Origin: Chloroflexi bacterium OLB15
GTDB lineage: Bacteria; Chloroflexota; Anaerolineae; Aggregatilineales; Phototrophicaceae
DNA length: 61,555 bases
Reading direction: 5' to 3'
Assembly (NCBI GenBank): GCA_001567085.1
Contig: LMZS01000048.1
Span: 1-61,555 of the forward strand
The notes beneath the pieces are model-generated. The model had not been told where the DNA came from and ran no database searches. It saw nothing but the letters and a program-made list of their open reading frames with translations. This document shows, in pieces, positions 51,999-60,187 of this stretch; positions within the stretch are counted from its first letter, which is position 1; the number at the start of each line of letters is the position of its first letter. A program made the translations under genes and the position numbers.

Positions 51999-52688
51999 TT
52001 ATGCAATTCCGCCATCAAAACGGTATCCTGCGCCGCGCACCGTGATAATGTAAGTAGGCGCTTGTGGATCATCTTCGATCTTGATACGGAGTCGCCGGAT
52101 ATTCACATCAATCACCCGGTCATCCCCAAAATAATCATATCCCCAAACATATTCAATCAGTTGATGGCGGCTGAGTACCCGTTTATGATGGCGCGATAGG
52201 GTATAAAGCAAGTCATATTCAATCGGGGTAAGTTCAATCTCACTATTTTGCTTCCATACCCGGCGCGATTCCGGATCAATACGAAGCTGATGAAACAATA
52301 AAACGGGCTCCGTCTCAACTTGATTGCGTCCGCGCCGTAGAATCGCTTTCGTTCTGGCAACCAGTTCGCGCGGGCTAAACGGTTTGGTCAGGTAATCATC
52401 AGCGCCCAATTCCAGGCCTACGACCCGATCCACTTCCCCCGCCCTTGCGGTAAGCATCAAAACATAGACTTCAGATTCGCGCCGCAGCTCACGTAACACG
52501 CTAAAGCCGTCCATCCCTGTCAGCATCACATCGAGAATGACGAGATCGGGTTGAAAGGTTCGCGCTAACTCCAGCGCGGTTTGGCTATCTGCGGCGCTTG
52601 CCACATTGAAACCCTCTTGCTCTAAATAAGCGCGAACGGTTTTCAACACCGAAACTTCATCATCCACAACCAGAATACGTTGTGTCAT
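51999..52688 (-). CDS. OmpR/PhoB-family response regulator
   Basis: A 229-residue regulator. The receiver domain has ILVVDDEVSVLKTVRAYL, phosphoacceptor Asp53 in LVILDVMLTGMDG and Lys in YLTKPFSPREL. The winged helix-turn-helix domain has ELTPIEYDLLYTLSRHHKRV, RHQLIEYVWGYDYFG and VNIRRLRIKIEDDP. It therefore binds tandem direct repeats, and three TGTCA repeats spaced 11 bp apart lie just upstream of its own start. With the downstream kinase it forms a two-component system, most likely autoregulated. Confidence 0.93.
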   Translation of the reverse strand: MTQRILVVDDEVSVLKTVRAYLEQEGFNVASAADSQTALELARTFQPDLVILDVMLTGMDGFSVLRELRRESEVYVLMLTARAGEVDRVVGLELGADDYLTKPFSPRELVARTKAILRRGRNQVETEPVLLFHQLRIDPESRRVWKQNSEIELTPIEYDLLYTLSRHHKRVLSRHQLIEYVWGYDYFGDDRVIDVNIRRLRIKIEDDPQAPTYIITVRGAGYRFDGGIA

Positions 52689-52704
52689 CGAGATGCCCCA
52701 AAAA

Positions 52705-52732
52705 CTGTCATCAAATTGTCATATTACTGTCA
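52705..52732. promoter_or_regulatory. Pho-box-like 11-bp direct repeats
   Basis: TGTCA occurs at 52706, 52717 and 52728, exactly 11 bp apart, with CTGTCAT and ATTGTCAT half sites like the E. coli PHO box (CTGTCATA repeat, 11-bp period). It lies 17 bp upstream of the regulator start and 80 bp upstream of the divergent membrane-protein gene, so it could control both. Confidence 0.65.
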
Positions 52733-52812
52733 AATCACTGCAATAAAAGTCCGGCATACTCATCCTGTTTGTACGAACCATATCAGCATAACAAACTAAA
52801 AGGTGAAATACG

Positions 52813-53215
52813 GTGATTGATGCAATTGTTCTGACACCAAACGTGCACATGATGACAGGTGCATTGGTTTTACTCGGCTCCATAGTGGCCTTGATTGGCA
52901 CTGGTTGGGCGGCCTGGAAGCGGCAGCAATTTACAGCATTGGCACAGGCAAGCCTGATTCTCTTTCAGGTAACCTTAATCATCCAGGTTTTGCTGGGCAT
53001 CAAACTATTGGATCAAGGTCTTGGCCCTCTGCAACTTTTCATTCACTATCTGGGCGGGCTGGCATCTTTAGGTTTCTGTCTGTTGTTTTACTGGCTCCCT
53101 ATAAAAAAGGATGTCTTCAAGAGCCGCGCGGCAGCGGGCGTAGCCGTGTTATCGGTTGTTTTTTGTGGTGATGACCTTTGTCATTGGCAGTACATACGTT
53201 CCAGGTGTCGCCTAA
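52813..53215 (+). pseudogene. Small membrane protein, frameshifted in T-run
   Basis: From GTG 52813 (AGGTGA upstream) comes a four-span membrane protein: NVHMMTGALVLLGSIVALIG, ASLILFQVTLIIQVLLGIKL, QLFIHYLGGLASLGFCLLFY and a last span. The T6 run at 53159-53164 shifts the frame. One T fewer gives VVFVVMTFVIGSTYVPGVA and a stop at 53213-53215, total 133 residues. It is divergent from the two-component system with the Pho-box-like repeats between, so it is a likely target. His residues in spans 1 and 3 could be functional. I do not recognise the family. Confidence 0.65.
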
Positions 53216-53243
53216 AAGCGATCCTGGAAACAAGCGGGGTGTT

Positions 53244-53387
53244 TTTCGCCATACGCTCAAGCATGAAGCTGCGCAAGGACGCATGATTACTACGTGTGCC
53301 CAAGCACGTAAGGCAATCTTCGATTACATTGAGGTGTTCTACAATCGGCAGCGGCACTGCACTTCAGCGGCGCTGCTGCTTCGATAA
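53244..53387 (+). mobile_element. IS3-family transposase C-terminal remnant
   Basis: Encodes FRHTLKHEAAQ and then ARKAIFDYIEVFYNRQRH, the end of the DDE domain of IS3/IS150-like transposases, and stops soon after. It begins 28 bp after the membrane-protein stop. The catalytic core and inverted repeats are not present. The 180 bp up to 53568 hold nothing recognisable. Confidence 0.65.
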
Positions 53388-53568
53388 TACAGCGGATTGA
53401 GCCGTTGTTACGCCAATGAACCGGGGATAGAGCACCTATAAATGCCCCCCAATATTCGGCACTCCCCTGGCTGTTTCAGCGTTTCTATTGCATCTCTTAT
53501 GCATAAAATCGAGGTTCTATTATATAGTAACCACTGTGTTCAATCGGTATCGGAAAGAGTTCATCAAC

Positions 53569-53988
53569 ATGACACTAGGCCCCATTCAGTATATCGCCGT
53601 GAAATTTGAAGATGGTAACTTTCACGGTGAAATTACGGAAGCACTGACGAAAGCGCATGACAGCGGCATTATTCGGGTGATCGATCTCTTGTTTTTGCGG
53701 AAAGACGCGCAAGGTGAGATTCACGTCATTGAACTGGACGATTTAGAAGACGCTGGCGGATTTGACCGCCTGGTGAATGACACCATTTCGCTGCTGTCAG
53801 ATGATGACATGCTGGAACTGGCAGAGGAATTAGAGCCAAACAGCGCCGAAGCAGTGTTAGTTTTTGAGCATGTTTGGGCGGCTGATTTCGCCGCAGCGGT
53901 TCGCCGCGCTGGTGGATCGCTCGTTGCATCGGGCTTCGTAGAGCATGAAATTGTCGAAGCAGCCGAAGCTTATTACAACCAACTCTAA
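53569..53988 (+). CDS. DUF6325-like protein
   Basis: A 139-residue acidic protein of the DUF6325 type. GPIQYIAVKFEDGNFHGEI at the start and GIIRVIDLLFLRKDAQGEI are characteristic. The C-terminal half (AVLVFEHVWAADFAAAVRRA) matches the conserved close of the family. The function is not established; homologues are often next to SHOCT-domain genes, as here. ATG 53569 is chosen because GGAAAGAG lies upstream and the earlier 27 codons are not conserved in type. Confidence 0.78.
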   Translation: MTLGPIQYIAVKFEDGNFHGEITEALTKAHDSGIIRVIDLLFLRKDAQGEIHVIELDDLEDAGGFDRLVNDTISLLSDDDMLELAEELEPNSAEAVLVFEHVWAADFAAAVRRAGGSLVASGFVEHEIVEAAEAYYNQL

Positions 53989-54016
53989 AACCTGAAGATA
54001 AAAGGAGACAAAGATT

Positions 54017-54310
54017 ATGCTGCGTAGACGGGGTGGCCCCGGTATTGTCAGTACTGTAGCACGCACCGCGGTGATCGCGGGGACGGCGCAGGCAACAGCG
54101 AACGTGGTGAATAACGCAATGGCCCCCAGGCCACAACAAGTACAGCAAGTACAGCAGGTGCAGCAGGTTCCGGATCCGGCCGCGCCAGCGCCAACCGGAT
54201 TAACCCAGGAAAAAATTGACAAGCTTCAGCAGATCGCGCAGCTGCGAGATCAGGGCATTTTGACGGATGCCGAATTTGAAGTGCAAAAAGCCAAGCTTCT
54301 GGCTTCCTAA
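54017..54310 (+). CDS. SHOCT-domain protein
   Basis: A 97-residue protein. The N-terminus is basic (MLRRRGGPGIVS) and followed by an alanine-rich helix. In the middle, QQV is repeated four times, reflecting a 9-bp DNA repeat around 54140-54165. The C-terminal SHOCT domain (KIDKLQQIAQLRDQGILTDA, then EFEVQKAKLLAS) is a short helical pair probably used for oligomerisation. It forms an operon with the DUF6325 gene 28 bp upstream. Confidence 0.85.
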   Translation: MLRRRGGPGIVSTVARTAVIAGTAQATANVVNNAMAPRPQQVQQVQQVQQVPDPAAPAPTGLTQEKIDKLQQIAQLRDQGILTDAEFEVQKAKLLAS

Positions 54311-54337
54311 TCCAGTCAGCACGCTAGTGAGAAAAAG

Positions 54338-54364
54338 ATGGGCGCAATCAAGCGCCCATTTTGC
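54338..54364. terminator. Bidirectional intrinsic terminator
   Basis: ATGGGCGC (54338-54345) / GCGCCCAT (54352-54359), 8-bp stem, 6-nt loop and TTT after it, with an A-run on the other side. It serves the convergent SHOCT and epimerase genes. Confidence 0.7.
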
Positions 54365-54366
54365 TT

Positions 54367-55326
54367 TTATACCTGCTGCCGGTTGAACCCTTCCAGCGTC
54401 GCGCGGATGCCTTCTTCCAGCGGCGTTTCATACACCGGCATCGTCTCGCGCAGCGCCGTATCCTCAAACCCGCGCGGGAAGGCCAGCGGCTTTGGCTCAA
54501 CCGTGATTTGCGCGTCAGGGCGTATCTTGCAAATGATCTCCGCCACCGCCTCAACAGTCATTGGCACACCCCCAAGATTGTAGCCATTCGCGCCGTCCAT
54601 CGGGCGCAGCGCAGCCTCAATAAACTGTTCGGCTACATCGGATGCCCACTGAAACTGCATCATGCCGCCAAAACTGATATGGTAGGGCTGCCCTGCGGCG
54701 GCGGCTTGCATGGCTTTGGTCGGTTCGCTGGTCAACCCCTGATCACGCCCTAACCCGTACACCGTATACGGGCGTAAAGCGGTGCTGCTGATGCCATTTT
54801 CCTGCCAGTACACCGAAGCGATGCCTTCGCCAGCGACTTTGTACACGCCGTACAGCGTGTGCGGTTTGGGCGCCGCATCGTTGGGCATCAGTCCGGTTTC
54901 GCCGGTTACATCAACATATTCTTCAGGCGTGCCGTACACCGCGATAGAAGACGCCTGTGCCAGATGCTTGATCCCCACCTGTTTCGCCGCTTCAAAGATA
55001 TTGACCGTCCCGACCACATTCACTTGCGCGCCCATCACCGGGTTAGCGCGGCAAAACGGCACTTGCAGCGCCGCCAGATGCACAATGTGAGTCACGCCGT
55101 GATCATCCAGTGTCGCTTTGACCTGTGTAAAGTCAGTCAGGTCGCCGGGGATGAACGTGATCGCTTCCTGCGCTTCCGCGCTCATCAGCAAATTCAGGCG
55201 ATGGCGGCTGCTGCCCAGATCAAAACAAATCGCCTTCATGCCCCGCCGTATCAGATGGTACAGTGACCATGCGCCGATGCAGCCCAACCCGCCCGTGACC
55301 AGTACAACCTTATTCTCGATGTCCAA
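54367..55326 (-). CDS. NAD-dependent epimerase/dehydratase
   Basis: An extended short-chain dehydrogenase of 319 residues. The Rossmann motif is VLVTGGLGCIGAWSLYHLIR and the cofactor-acid position lies in AICFDLGSSRH. A catalytic Ser is likely in QASSIAVYG and the YxxxK pair is in YGVYKVAGE. It resembles UDP-sugar epimerases in sequence style, but the substrate cannot be assigned. It ends beside a shared terminator with the SHOCT gene. The neighbouring minus-strand methyltransferase gene starts 85 bp upstream. Confidence 0.9.
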   Translation of the reverse strand: MDIENKVVLVTGGLGCIGAWSLYHLIRRGMKAICFDLGSSRHRLNLLMSAEAQEAITFIPGDLTDFTQVKATLDDHGVTHIVHLAALQVPFCRANPVMGAQVNVVGTVNIFEAAKQVGIKHLAQASSIAVYGTPEEYVDVTGETGLMPNDAAPKPHTLYGVYKVAGEGIASVYWQENGISSTALRPYTVYGLGRDQGLTSEPTKAMQAAAAGQPYHISFGGMMQFQWASDVAEQFIEAALRPMDGANGYNLGGVPMTVEAVAEIICKIRPDAQITVEPKPLAFPRGFEDTALRETMPVYETPLEEGIRATLEGFNRQQV

Positions 55327-55410
55327 AATTTCCCCTCAGCAAACGCCTAAAATTATTGACTAACGTATCGTGTCTCAACCTGCTGACGTAGTTTACACGC
55401 TCAGCGCCGC

Positions 55411-56286
55411 TCACCGCGCGTCTATCAAATACGCGCTTGCCCACCAGTACGGGTAAATCAATTCTGTAGTGACCTGCTTGAATCCGGCTTCTCCAAGCTG
55501 CTGCACCCATGCCGGCACGGGTTGTTCGTAATTCAGCCGCCCTGTAGCACGATCAAAATAGCCCCACATCACCGGCATTAAAAAGCCCTGTATCACCACC
55601 TCGTTTCCGGCATACTCCGCCAGCCCCAGTTGGTTACGCGCTAAAACATGCTGGATGCGCTCTGGCGCAAGCGGGTTGCGGAAATCCGGCGCGTCAAATT
55701 CAACGATCAGCAGCCGGTCACTATGTTCGCGCAGCCAGCGCAGCATGTGCGGGCGTTCCTCAAAGGGCAGCGATTGCAGGCTGTATGTTCCCTGCGCCAC
55801 ATCCCAATGATCGCTGGAATTAGCGGCGAAGCCTTGCAGTGTGCCGTGAAAAGCGCGATATATTTGCCCTAGTTGCTGAAGCTGCGCCTCTAAATTTTCC
55901 AGAAGCGCCGCCGAAGGCTCTACCACATCCAAACGGCTGATCGTGCTCGTCAGCGCAGGGATCAGCGCCAGTCCGTCGCCCGTGCCCACATCCAGCAGGC
56001 TAAACGCGGTGTACTGGCGATACACAGCCCGTAACGCGGCGCTGGTGTTCTCATACAGCGGGATATTGCCCCCGCCGCGCACAAATTCTCGAAATCCCTC
56101 AGGCGATGCATACGCATTGGCGGCGCCTTTCGCCAGCCGGTTTTCCAGATAGGTCACAGATGCGGCATACACCAGATTTTCCGGATCGTGCGCCGCCGCC
56201 TCGCGAATATATGTGAGCGCCGCGTTCAAGTCGCCATCTGCGAATGCATTCACCGCCTCGCCGAAATATTCTGCCGCTGTGCTCAA
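55411..56286 (-). CDS. SAM-dependent methyltransferase with TPR-like start
   Basis: A protein of about 291 residues. The first 50 residues (EYFGEAVNAFADGDLNAALT, then YIREAAAHDPENLVYAASVT) resemble a TPR helix pair. The class I methyltransferase fold begins at FSLLDVGTGDGLALIP, with an acidic end of strand 2 (LDVVEPSAALLE). The late strand RLLIVEFDAPDFRNP is typical. The TTG at 56286 is preferred because AAGGAT lies 9 nt upstream; an upstream TTG at 56313 would add nine residues. Substrate unknown. Confidence 0.8.
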   Translation of the reverse strand: MSTAAEYFGEAVNAFADGDLNAALTYIREAAAHDPENLVYAASVTYLENRLAKGAANAYASPEGFREFVRGGGNIPLYENTSAALRAVYRQYTAFSLLDVGTGDGLALIPALTSTISRLDVVEPSAALLENLEAQLQQLGQIYRAFHGTLQGFAANSSDHWDVAQGTYSLQSLPFEERPHMLRWLREHSDRLLIVEFDAPDFRNPLAPERIQHVLARNQLGLAEYAGNEVVIQGFLMPVMWGYFDRATGRLNYEQPVPAWVQQLGEAGFKQVTTELIYPYWWASAYLIDAR

Positions 56287-56330
56287 GATAGTTATCCTTA
56301 TCCAAATTCGCAAACCACGCCTGCGGCGCC

Positions 56331-56531
56331 CTACAATGCCGCGCCACCCTCAATAACCTCCACCGGCTTGGCTTTCTTCCCCCCGCGCCAGATGAAATAA
56401 CCGGTCACGCTAAGCAGCGCGGCCGCCGCAAAAGCGTAGATGACTGAAAAAATTTTCCCTGCAATTTGTAATCTGCGTTCCACAATGTCAGCTTCCTCAA
56501 GGTGAGCTTTGTAAGCTTCACGTTGGCGCAC
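56331..56531 (-). CDS. Small single-span membrane protein
   Basis: A 66-residue frame with a GTG start preceded by GGAAG. An amphipathic N-terminal part (HLEEADIVERRLQIAGKIFS), one TM span (VIYAFAAAALLSVTGYFIW) and a basic end (RGGKKAKPVE) follow. I do not recognise it. Composition is fully consistent with a real small protein, but it is otherwise unsupported. Confidence 0.5.
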   Translation of the reverse strand: MRQREAYKAHLEEADIVERRLQIAGKIFSVIYAFAAAALLSVTGYFIWRGGKKAKPVEVIEGGAAL

Positions 56532-56653
56532 TTAACTTCCGCGCTCAAGCATATCGAGTCCTTTTTCACAAAACGAGATCCGCCATTCTCAATTGATTTT
56601 TCTGCATGTCCATCTCATAATGCACGTTCCGCATACCAGCTATCTGTAGGTTG

Positions 56654-57685
56654 ATGAGCAGCCAATCTGTGCCCATTCCCGCCCCGTTCAAAATTGGGAA
56701 TACCCCGATCAATATCCCCCTGACGCTTGCCCCAATGGCCGGGCAAACCAACCACGCCGCGCGCTTGCTGGCTAAGGAAACGGGCGCCTGTGGACTGGTG
56801 ACAACGGAACTGCTGTCATCCCTCGCCATCCACTATAAAAGCAATAAAACGTTCGCTATGTTCGATTGGACAGACGACGAACGCCCTGTAGCGGTGCAGT
56901 TGTTCGGCGCGGATCCCGATGTGATGGCTGAAGCCGCGCAGGTAGTGGCCGATTCTGGTGCCGACATTGTAGACATCAATATGGGCTGCTGGGTGCCGAA
57001 GGTCGCCAAACAGGGCGCTGGCGCGGCGCTTCTGCGCGACGTTTGTACCGCCGAAATCGTCGTGCGTGCGGTCGTCAACGCCGTGAATATTCCCGTTACC
57101 GTCAAAGTGCGCGCGGGCTGGGATGCCGATAACCTGACCGCTGTGCCATTCGCCAAAGCCGCCGAAAATGCAGGCGTACAAGCGATTGCTGTGCATGGCC
57201 GTACTGCCGATCAGGGTTTCAGCGGGCAAGCGAATTGGGATATCATCCGGCAGGTGAAAGAAGCAGTCTCTATCCCCGTCATCGGCAATGGCGACGTAGA
57301 AACGCCAGAGGATGCCGCGCGTATGTTCAGCGAAACCGGCTGTGATGCGGTGATGATCGGCCGCGCCGCGCTGGGCAATCACTGGGTGTTCCCGCAAATC
57401 TGGCATTATCTGCAAACTGGCGAGCATCTGCCGCCGCCCACCCCACAAGAACGCGCCGCCGCCGCGCTGCGCCACGCGCAAATCACGCTTTCCACCACAC
57501 AACACCCTGAATACACGGCTGTTTGCGAACTGCGCGGCCAGCTCACGAAATATCATCTGGGCATTCCCGGCGCCGCCAGGCTGCGTGATCGGCTGGTACG
57601 CGCAGAGTCGCTGGCCGACATTGAAGCTGCCCTGCTTCCGGTGATCGAGTCTGGCGCGGTGCTGCCGGAAGCTGTCGCGGTCTAA
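56654..57685 (+). CDS. dus: tRNA-dihydrouridine synthase
   Basis: An FMN-dependent enzyme reducing specific uridines in tRNA. FMN contacts are in LAPMAGQTNHAARLLAKETG, VQLFGADPDVMAEAAQVV and VIGNGDVETPEDA. The catalytic Cys is in DINMGCWVPKVAKQGAGAAL, then KVRAGWD and VHGRTADQGFSG follow. At 343 residues it resembles DusB in general layout. ATG 56654 is chosen because it directly follows a TTG (56651) and a GTAGG-like Shine-Dalgarno; both are possible. Which tRNA position it modifies is unknown. Confidence 0.93.
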   Translation: MSSQSVPIPAPFKIGNTPINIPLTLAPMAGQTNHAARLLAKETGACGLVTTELLSSLAIHYKSNKTFAMFDWTDDERPVAVQLFGADPDVMAEAAQVVADSGADIVDINMGCWVPKVAKQGAGAALLRDVCTAEIVVRAVVNAVNIPVTVKVRAGWDADNLTAVPFAKAAENAGVQAIAVHGRTADQGFSGQANWDIIRQVKEAVSIPVIGNGDVETPEDAARMFSETGCDAVMIGRAALGNHWVFPQIWHYLQTGEHLPPPTPQERAAAALRHAQITLSTTQHPEYTAVCELRGQLTKYHLGIPGAARLRDRLVRAESLADIEAALLPVIESGAVLPEAVAV

Positions 57686-57726
57686 GGCTTTCGCCGCTCT
57701 ACATTCCCTCAAACTCTCCTAACAGT

Positions 57727-57761
57727 GTGATTCATCACCTGCGTTAAGTGATCTTTATCAC
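57727..57761. promoter_or_regulatory. Two GTGAT...ATCAC palindromes, 22 bp apart
   Basis: GTGAT-TC-ATCAC (57727-57738) and GTGAT-CTTT-ATCAC (57748-57761). The second has the 5-4-5 geometry of FNR sites and GTGA/TCAC arms like CRP sites. Centres are 22 bp apart. Relative to a start near 57797, the second is centred near -42 and the first near -64, as expected for activator sites. Confidence 0.6.
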
Positions 57762-57773
57762 CCTCTCCATATT

Positions 57774-57793
57774 GTGACAAATTGTACAATCAC
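57774..57793 (+). promoter_or_regulatory. -10 TACAAT inside a third GTGA/TCAC palindrome
   Basis: TACAAT (57785-57790) is half of the perfect 10-bp palindrome ATTGTACAAT (57781-57790) and lies inside GTGA-N12-TCAC. There is no -35 at 17 bp, which fits a promoter that needs an activator. Confidence 0.5.
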
Positions 57794-57854
57794 CACTTAG
57801 AGGTAGCTTTTTCTATAAACCTCACGTGCTACCGCCTACGGGTAAGGGGGGAGA

Positions 57855-58856
57855 ATGAGAAAAAACTTTTGGATTGCGATCCCGATACTCGGCATTTTGC
57901 TGATTGTTAGCGCCATGATGATCGCCGCGCAGGATACGGCGGAGCCGCGCCCACAGGTGGTGCAGGGCGTCTTTGCCACCCTTCCAGATGTTGTGCCGGA
58001 GCCTGAAGACAACCCTTCAACGCCGGAAAAAATATTGCTTGGGCAGATGTTGTATTTTGAGCCTCGTCTTTCTTCCAGCGGCATCATTTCCTGTCATACC
58101 TGCCATAACCTCAGTCTTGGTGGCACAGATCGCCTGCCCACATCGTTAGGCCACAATTTCCAAACCGGCGGGCGTAATGCGCCAACGGTGCTGAACGCCG
58201 CGTTCTTTGATCTACAGTTTTGGGATGCGCGGGCGACTGGCCTTGAAGAACAGGCTGAAGGCCCGATTCAGGCGTCCGTTGAAATGAATCAGCCAGCCGA
58301 TATCGCAGTTGAGCGCATCGCCAGCATTCAAGGCTACCTGCCTTATTTTGAGGCGGCCTTCCCCGGCGAAGAAAATCCGCTCACCTTTGAAAATATCGTG
58401 CGCGCTATCGCCGCTTTTGAACGCACGCTGATCACCCCAAACGATGGGTTGGATCGTTATCTGCGCGGCGAAACCGATGCGCTTTCTGAAGATGCGCGGC
58501 GCGGTATGGAGATCGTGGTTCAGGTCGGGTGTGTCGCCTGCCATAACGGAGCCATGCTCTCAACTGGCAACCTGATGCGCTTCAATCACGGAGATGATGT
58601 TGGTCGCGCCACCGTCACGGGCGAAGACTCTGATGAATATCTGTTCCGTGTGGCGACCTGGCGCAATATTTCGCTCACTGCGCCTTACTTCCATGACGGC
58701 AGCGCGGAAACATTGGACGAAGCCATTCGGACGATGGCGAGCGTTCAGTTGAACCGCGAACTGACCGACGATGAAGTCTACTACATCCTTGCTTTCCTCA
58801 ATTCGCTGGTAGGTGAAATGCCGGAAGTGACTATCCCGGCATTGCCAGCGGATTAG
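57855..58856 (+). CDS. Di-haem cytochrome c peroxidase (CcpA/MauG family)
   Basis: A 333-residue exported di-haem protein. The signal anchor is FWIAIPILGILLIVSAMMIA. Two haem c motifs are present: SCHTCH (Cys80-Cys83-His84) and GCVACH (Cys226-Cys229-His230). The N-terminal block LGQMLYFEPRLSSSGIISCH and SVEMNQPADIAVERIAS are typical, and the C-terminal FHDGSAETLDEAIRTMAS closes the family pattern. It reduces hydrogen peroxide using cytochrome c electrons or acts as a MauG-like oxidant. A GGGGGGAG Shine-Dalgarno precedes ATG 57855. The promoter carries CRP/FNR-type palindromes, so expression is probably tied to oxygen or redox state. Two hairpins follow it. Confidence 0.93.
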   Translation: MRKNFWIAIPILGILLIVSAMMIAAQDTAEPRPQVVQGVFATLPDVVPEPEDNPSTPEKILLGQMLYFEPRLSSSGIISCHTCHNLSLGGTDRLPTSLGHNFQTGGRNAPTVLNAAFFDLQFWDARATGLEEQAEGPIQASVEMNQPADIAVERIASIQGYLPYFEAAFPGEENPLTFENIVRAIAAFERTLITPNDGLDRYLRGETDALSEDARRGMEIVVQVGCVACHNGAMLSTGNLMRFNHGDDVGRATVTGEDSDEYLFRVATWRNISLTAPYFHDGSAETLDEAIRTMASVQLNRELTDDEVYYILAFLNSLVGEMPEVTIPALPAD

Positions 58857-58890
58857 TGAATCGCCCCCGCCCTGAGCGGGTGTGATTCAC
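58856..58890. terminator. Interrupted hairpin after peroxidase gene
   Basis: GTGAATC (58856-58862) pairs with GATTCAC (58884-58890) around an inner CCCGC/GCGGG stem. It begins at the peroxidase stop codon and may protect or terminate the transcript. Confidence 0.45.
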
Positions 58891-58903
58891 ACTCCTCTTT
58901 TCT

Positions 58904-58940
58904 GCCCTGATCAGCCCCCCACGCTGGTCAGGGCTTTTTT
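58904..58940 (+). terminator. Strong intrinsic terminator
   Basis: 12-bp stem with one G-T pair (GCCCTGATCAGC / GCTGGTCAGGGC), 7-nt loop and T6 at 58935-58940. It is the clearest Rho-independent terminator in the window. Confidence 0.85.
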
Positions 58941-59099
58941 GATCGTCGGCGCGCCTCTGTTTCACCTTGCCGCCGTCACAAAGCATGATCGTGCAGCGAC
59001 AGGGTTATAACGCGCTTCAATTTCGCCAGTTATTACCTGCCCTTAAAACTGCGTTATGCTTAAAGCATCGTCTTCGTTAATAAATGACGGGGGTGAACG

Positions 59100-60107
59100 A
59101 TGCGTTATCTGGTGACTGGCGCAACCGGCTTCATCGGCAAAAAGCTGGCGCTCAAGTTGATTGATCTGAACCATGAGGTCGTCGCTGTCGTTCGCGATCC
59201 TGCAAAAGCCCGCGATCTCGAAGAAGCAGGCATAACCATCTTTCAAGGCGATATTACCGATAAATACAGCCTGCGTAAGCCAATGTCTGGCTGTGAAGGC
59301 GTGTTCCACGTCGCGGGCTGGTACAAAGTGGGCGTGAAAGACAAGTCACAGGCGGCGGCGGTCAATGTCGAAGGCTCGCGCGCAATTTTCGAGATGATGC
59401 GCGAAACCGGCGTAGTCAAAGGTGTTTATACCAGCACGCTCGCCATCAATTCTGATACGCACGGCAAAGAACTGGACGAAACCTTCCGCTTCACCGGCAA
59501 GCATCTCAGCGAATATGACCGCACCAAAGCACTAGCCCATCATGTAGCGGAAGAGTACATCGAACGCGGCCTGCCCCTGACCATTGTGCAGCCCGGCATG
59601 GTTTACGGCCCCGGCGATGGCGGCCCGGCGCACAACATCTGGAAAGGATACCTGCGGCGCACGCTGACCACCGTGCCTAAACGTGTAGCCTATAGTTGGG
59701 GTTATGTGGATGACATCGTAGACGGGCATATTCTGGCCATGCAGCAGGGCGAAGTCGGTGAAAGCTACATCATCTGCGGCCCCTCTGCCACGCTGGTGAA
59801 CGCGCTCAAAACTGCCGAACAGTACACCGGCATCAAAATGCCATCGCAAACCAGCCCCGGCATCTTGAAATTGATGTCCTCAATCATGGGGATAGTCGAA
59901 TCAATTGCGTCGGTACCGGAAAATTACAGTTCTGAATACCTGCGCGTGGCGGCGGGGGTCACCTATCTGGGCGATAACGCGAAAGCGCGCAAGGAATTTG
60001 GCTACAACCCGCGTCCGTTGAAAGCTGGCATCCCGCCAACGCTCGATTGGGAAATGGCGCAGTTAGGCATGGTGCCGCGTAAAGCCGCGAGTGCAGCCCC
60101 TATCTGA
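59100..60107 (+). CDS. Extended SDR, dihydroflavonol-reductase-like
   Basis: A 335-residue NAD(P)-dependent oxidoreductase. The Rossmann motif is YLVTGATGFIGKKLALKLID, with VVAVVRDPAKARDLE indicating NADP preference. The catalytic Tyr and Lys are in EYDRTKALAHHVAEEY, and QPGMVYGPGDGG is the late conserved loop. It resembles the 4-dihydromethyltrisporate or dihydroflavonol-4-reductase-like subgroup, which includes hopanoid-associated HpnA. The actual substrate is unknown. It stands alone after two terminators. Confidence 0.88.
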   Translation: MRYLVTGATGFIGKKLALKLIDLNHEVVAVVRDPAKARDLEEAGITIFQGDITDKYSLRKPMSGCEGVFHVAGWYKVGVKDKSQAAAVNVEGSRAIFEMMRETGVVKGVYTSTLAINSDTHGKELDETFRFTGKHLSEYDRTKALAHHVAEEYIERGLPLTIVQPGMVYGPGDGGPAHNIWKGYLRRTLTTVPKRVAYSWGYVDDIVDGHILAMQQGEVGESYIICGPSATLVNALKTAEQYTGIKMPSQTSPGILKLMSSIMGIVESIASVPENYSSEYLRVAAGVTYLGDNAKARKEFGYNPRPLKAGIPPTLDWEMAQLGMVPRKAASAAPI

Positions 60108-60115
60108 AAGACAAA

Positions 60116-60136
60116 GCGGGCGAGCCAATGGCCCGC
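60116..60136. terminator. GC-rich hairpin between convergent genes
   Basis: GCGGGC (60116-60121) / GCCCGC (60131-60136), 6-bp stem with a 9-nt loop between the SDR stop and the convergent surface-protein gene. Short and without T-run. Confidence 0.35.
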
Positions 60137-60187
60137 CCCCTGTCAGCACCCTGGCACGCCGGGTATCGGGCTGGTAGCAAAGGCGCA

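Noticed and set aside
56816..57712. 298-codon minus-strand frame opposite the dus gene
   Set aside because: Antisense shadow of a clear dihydrouridine synthase; no domain or Shine-Dalgarno support.
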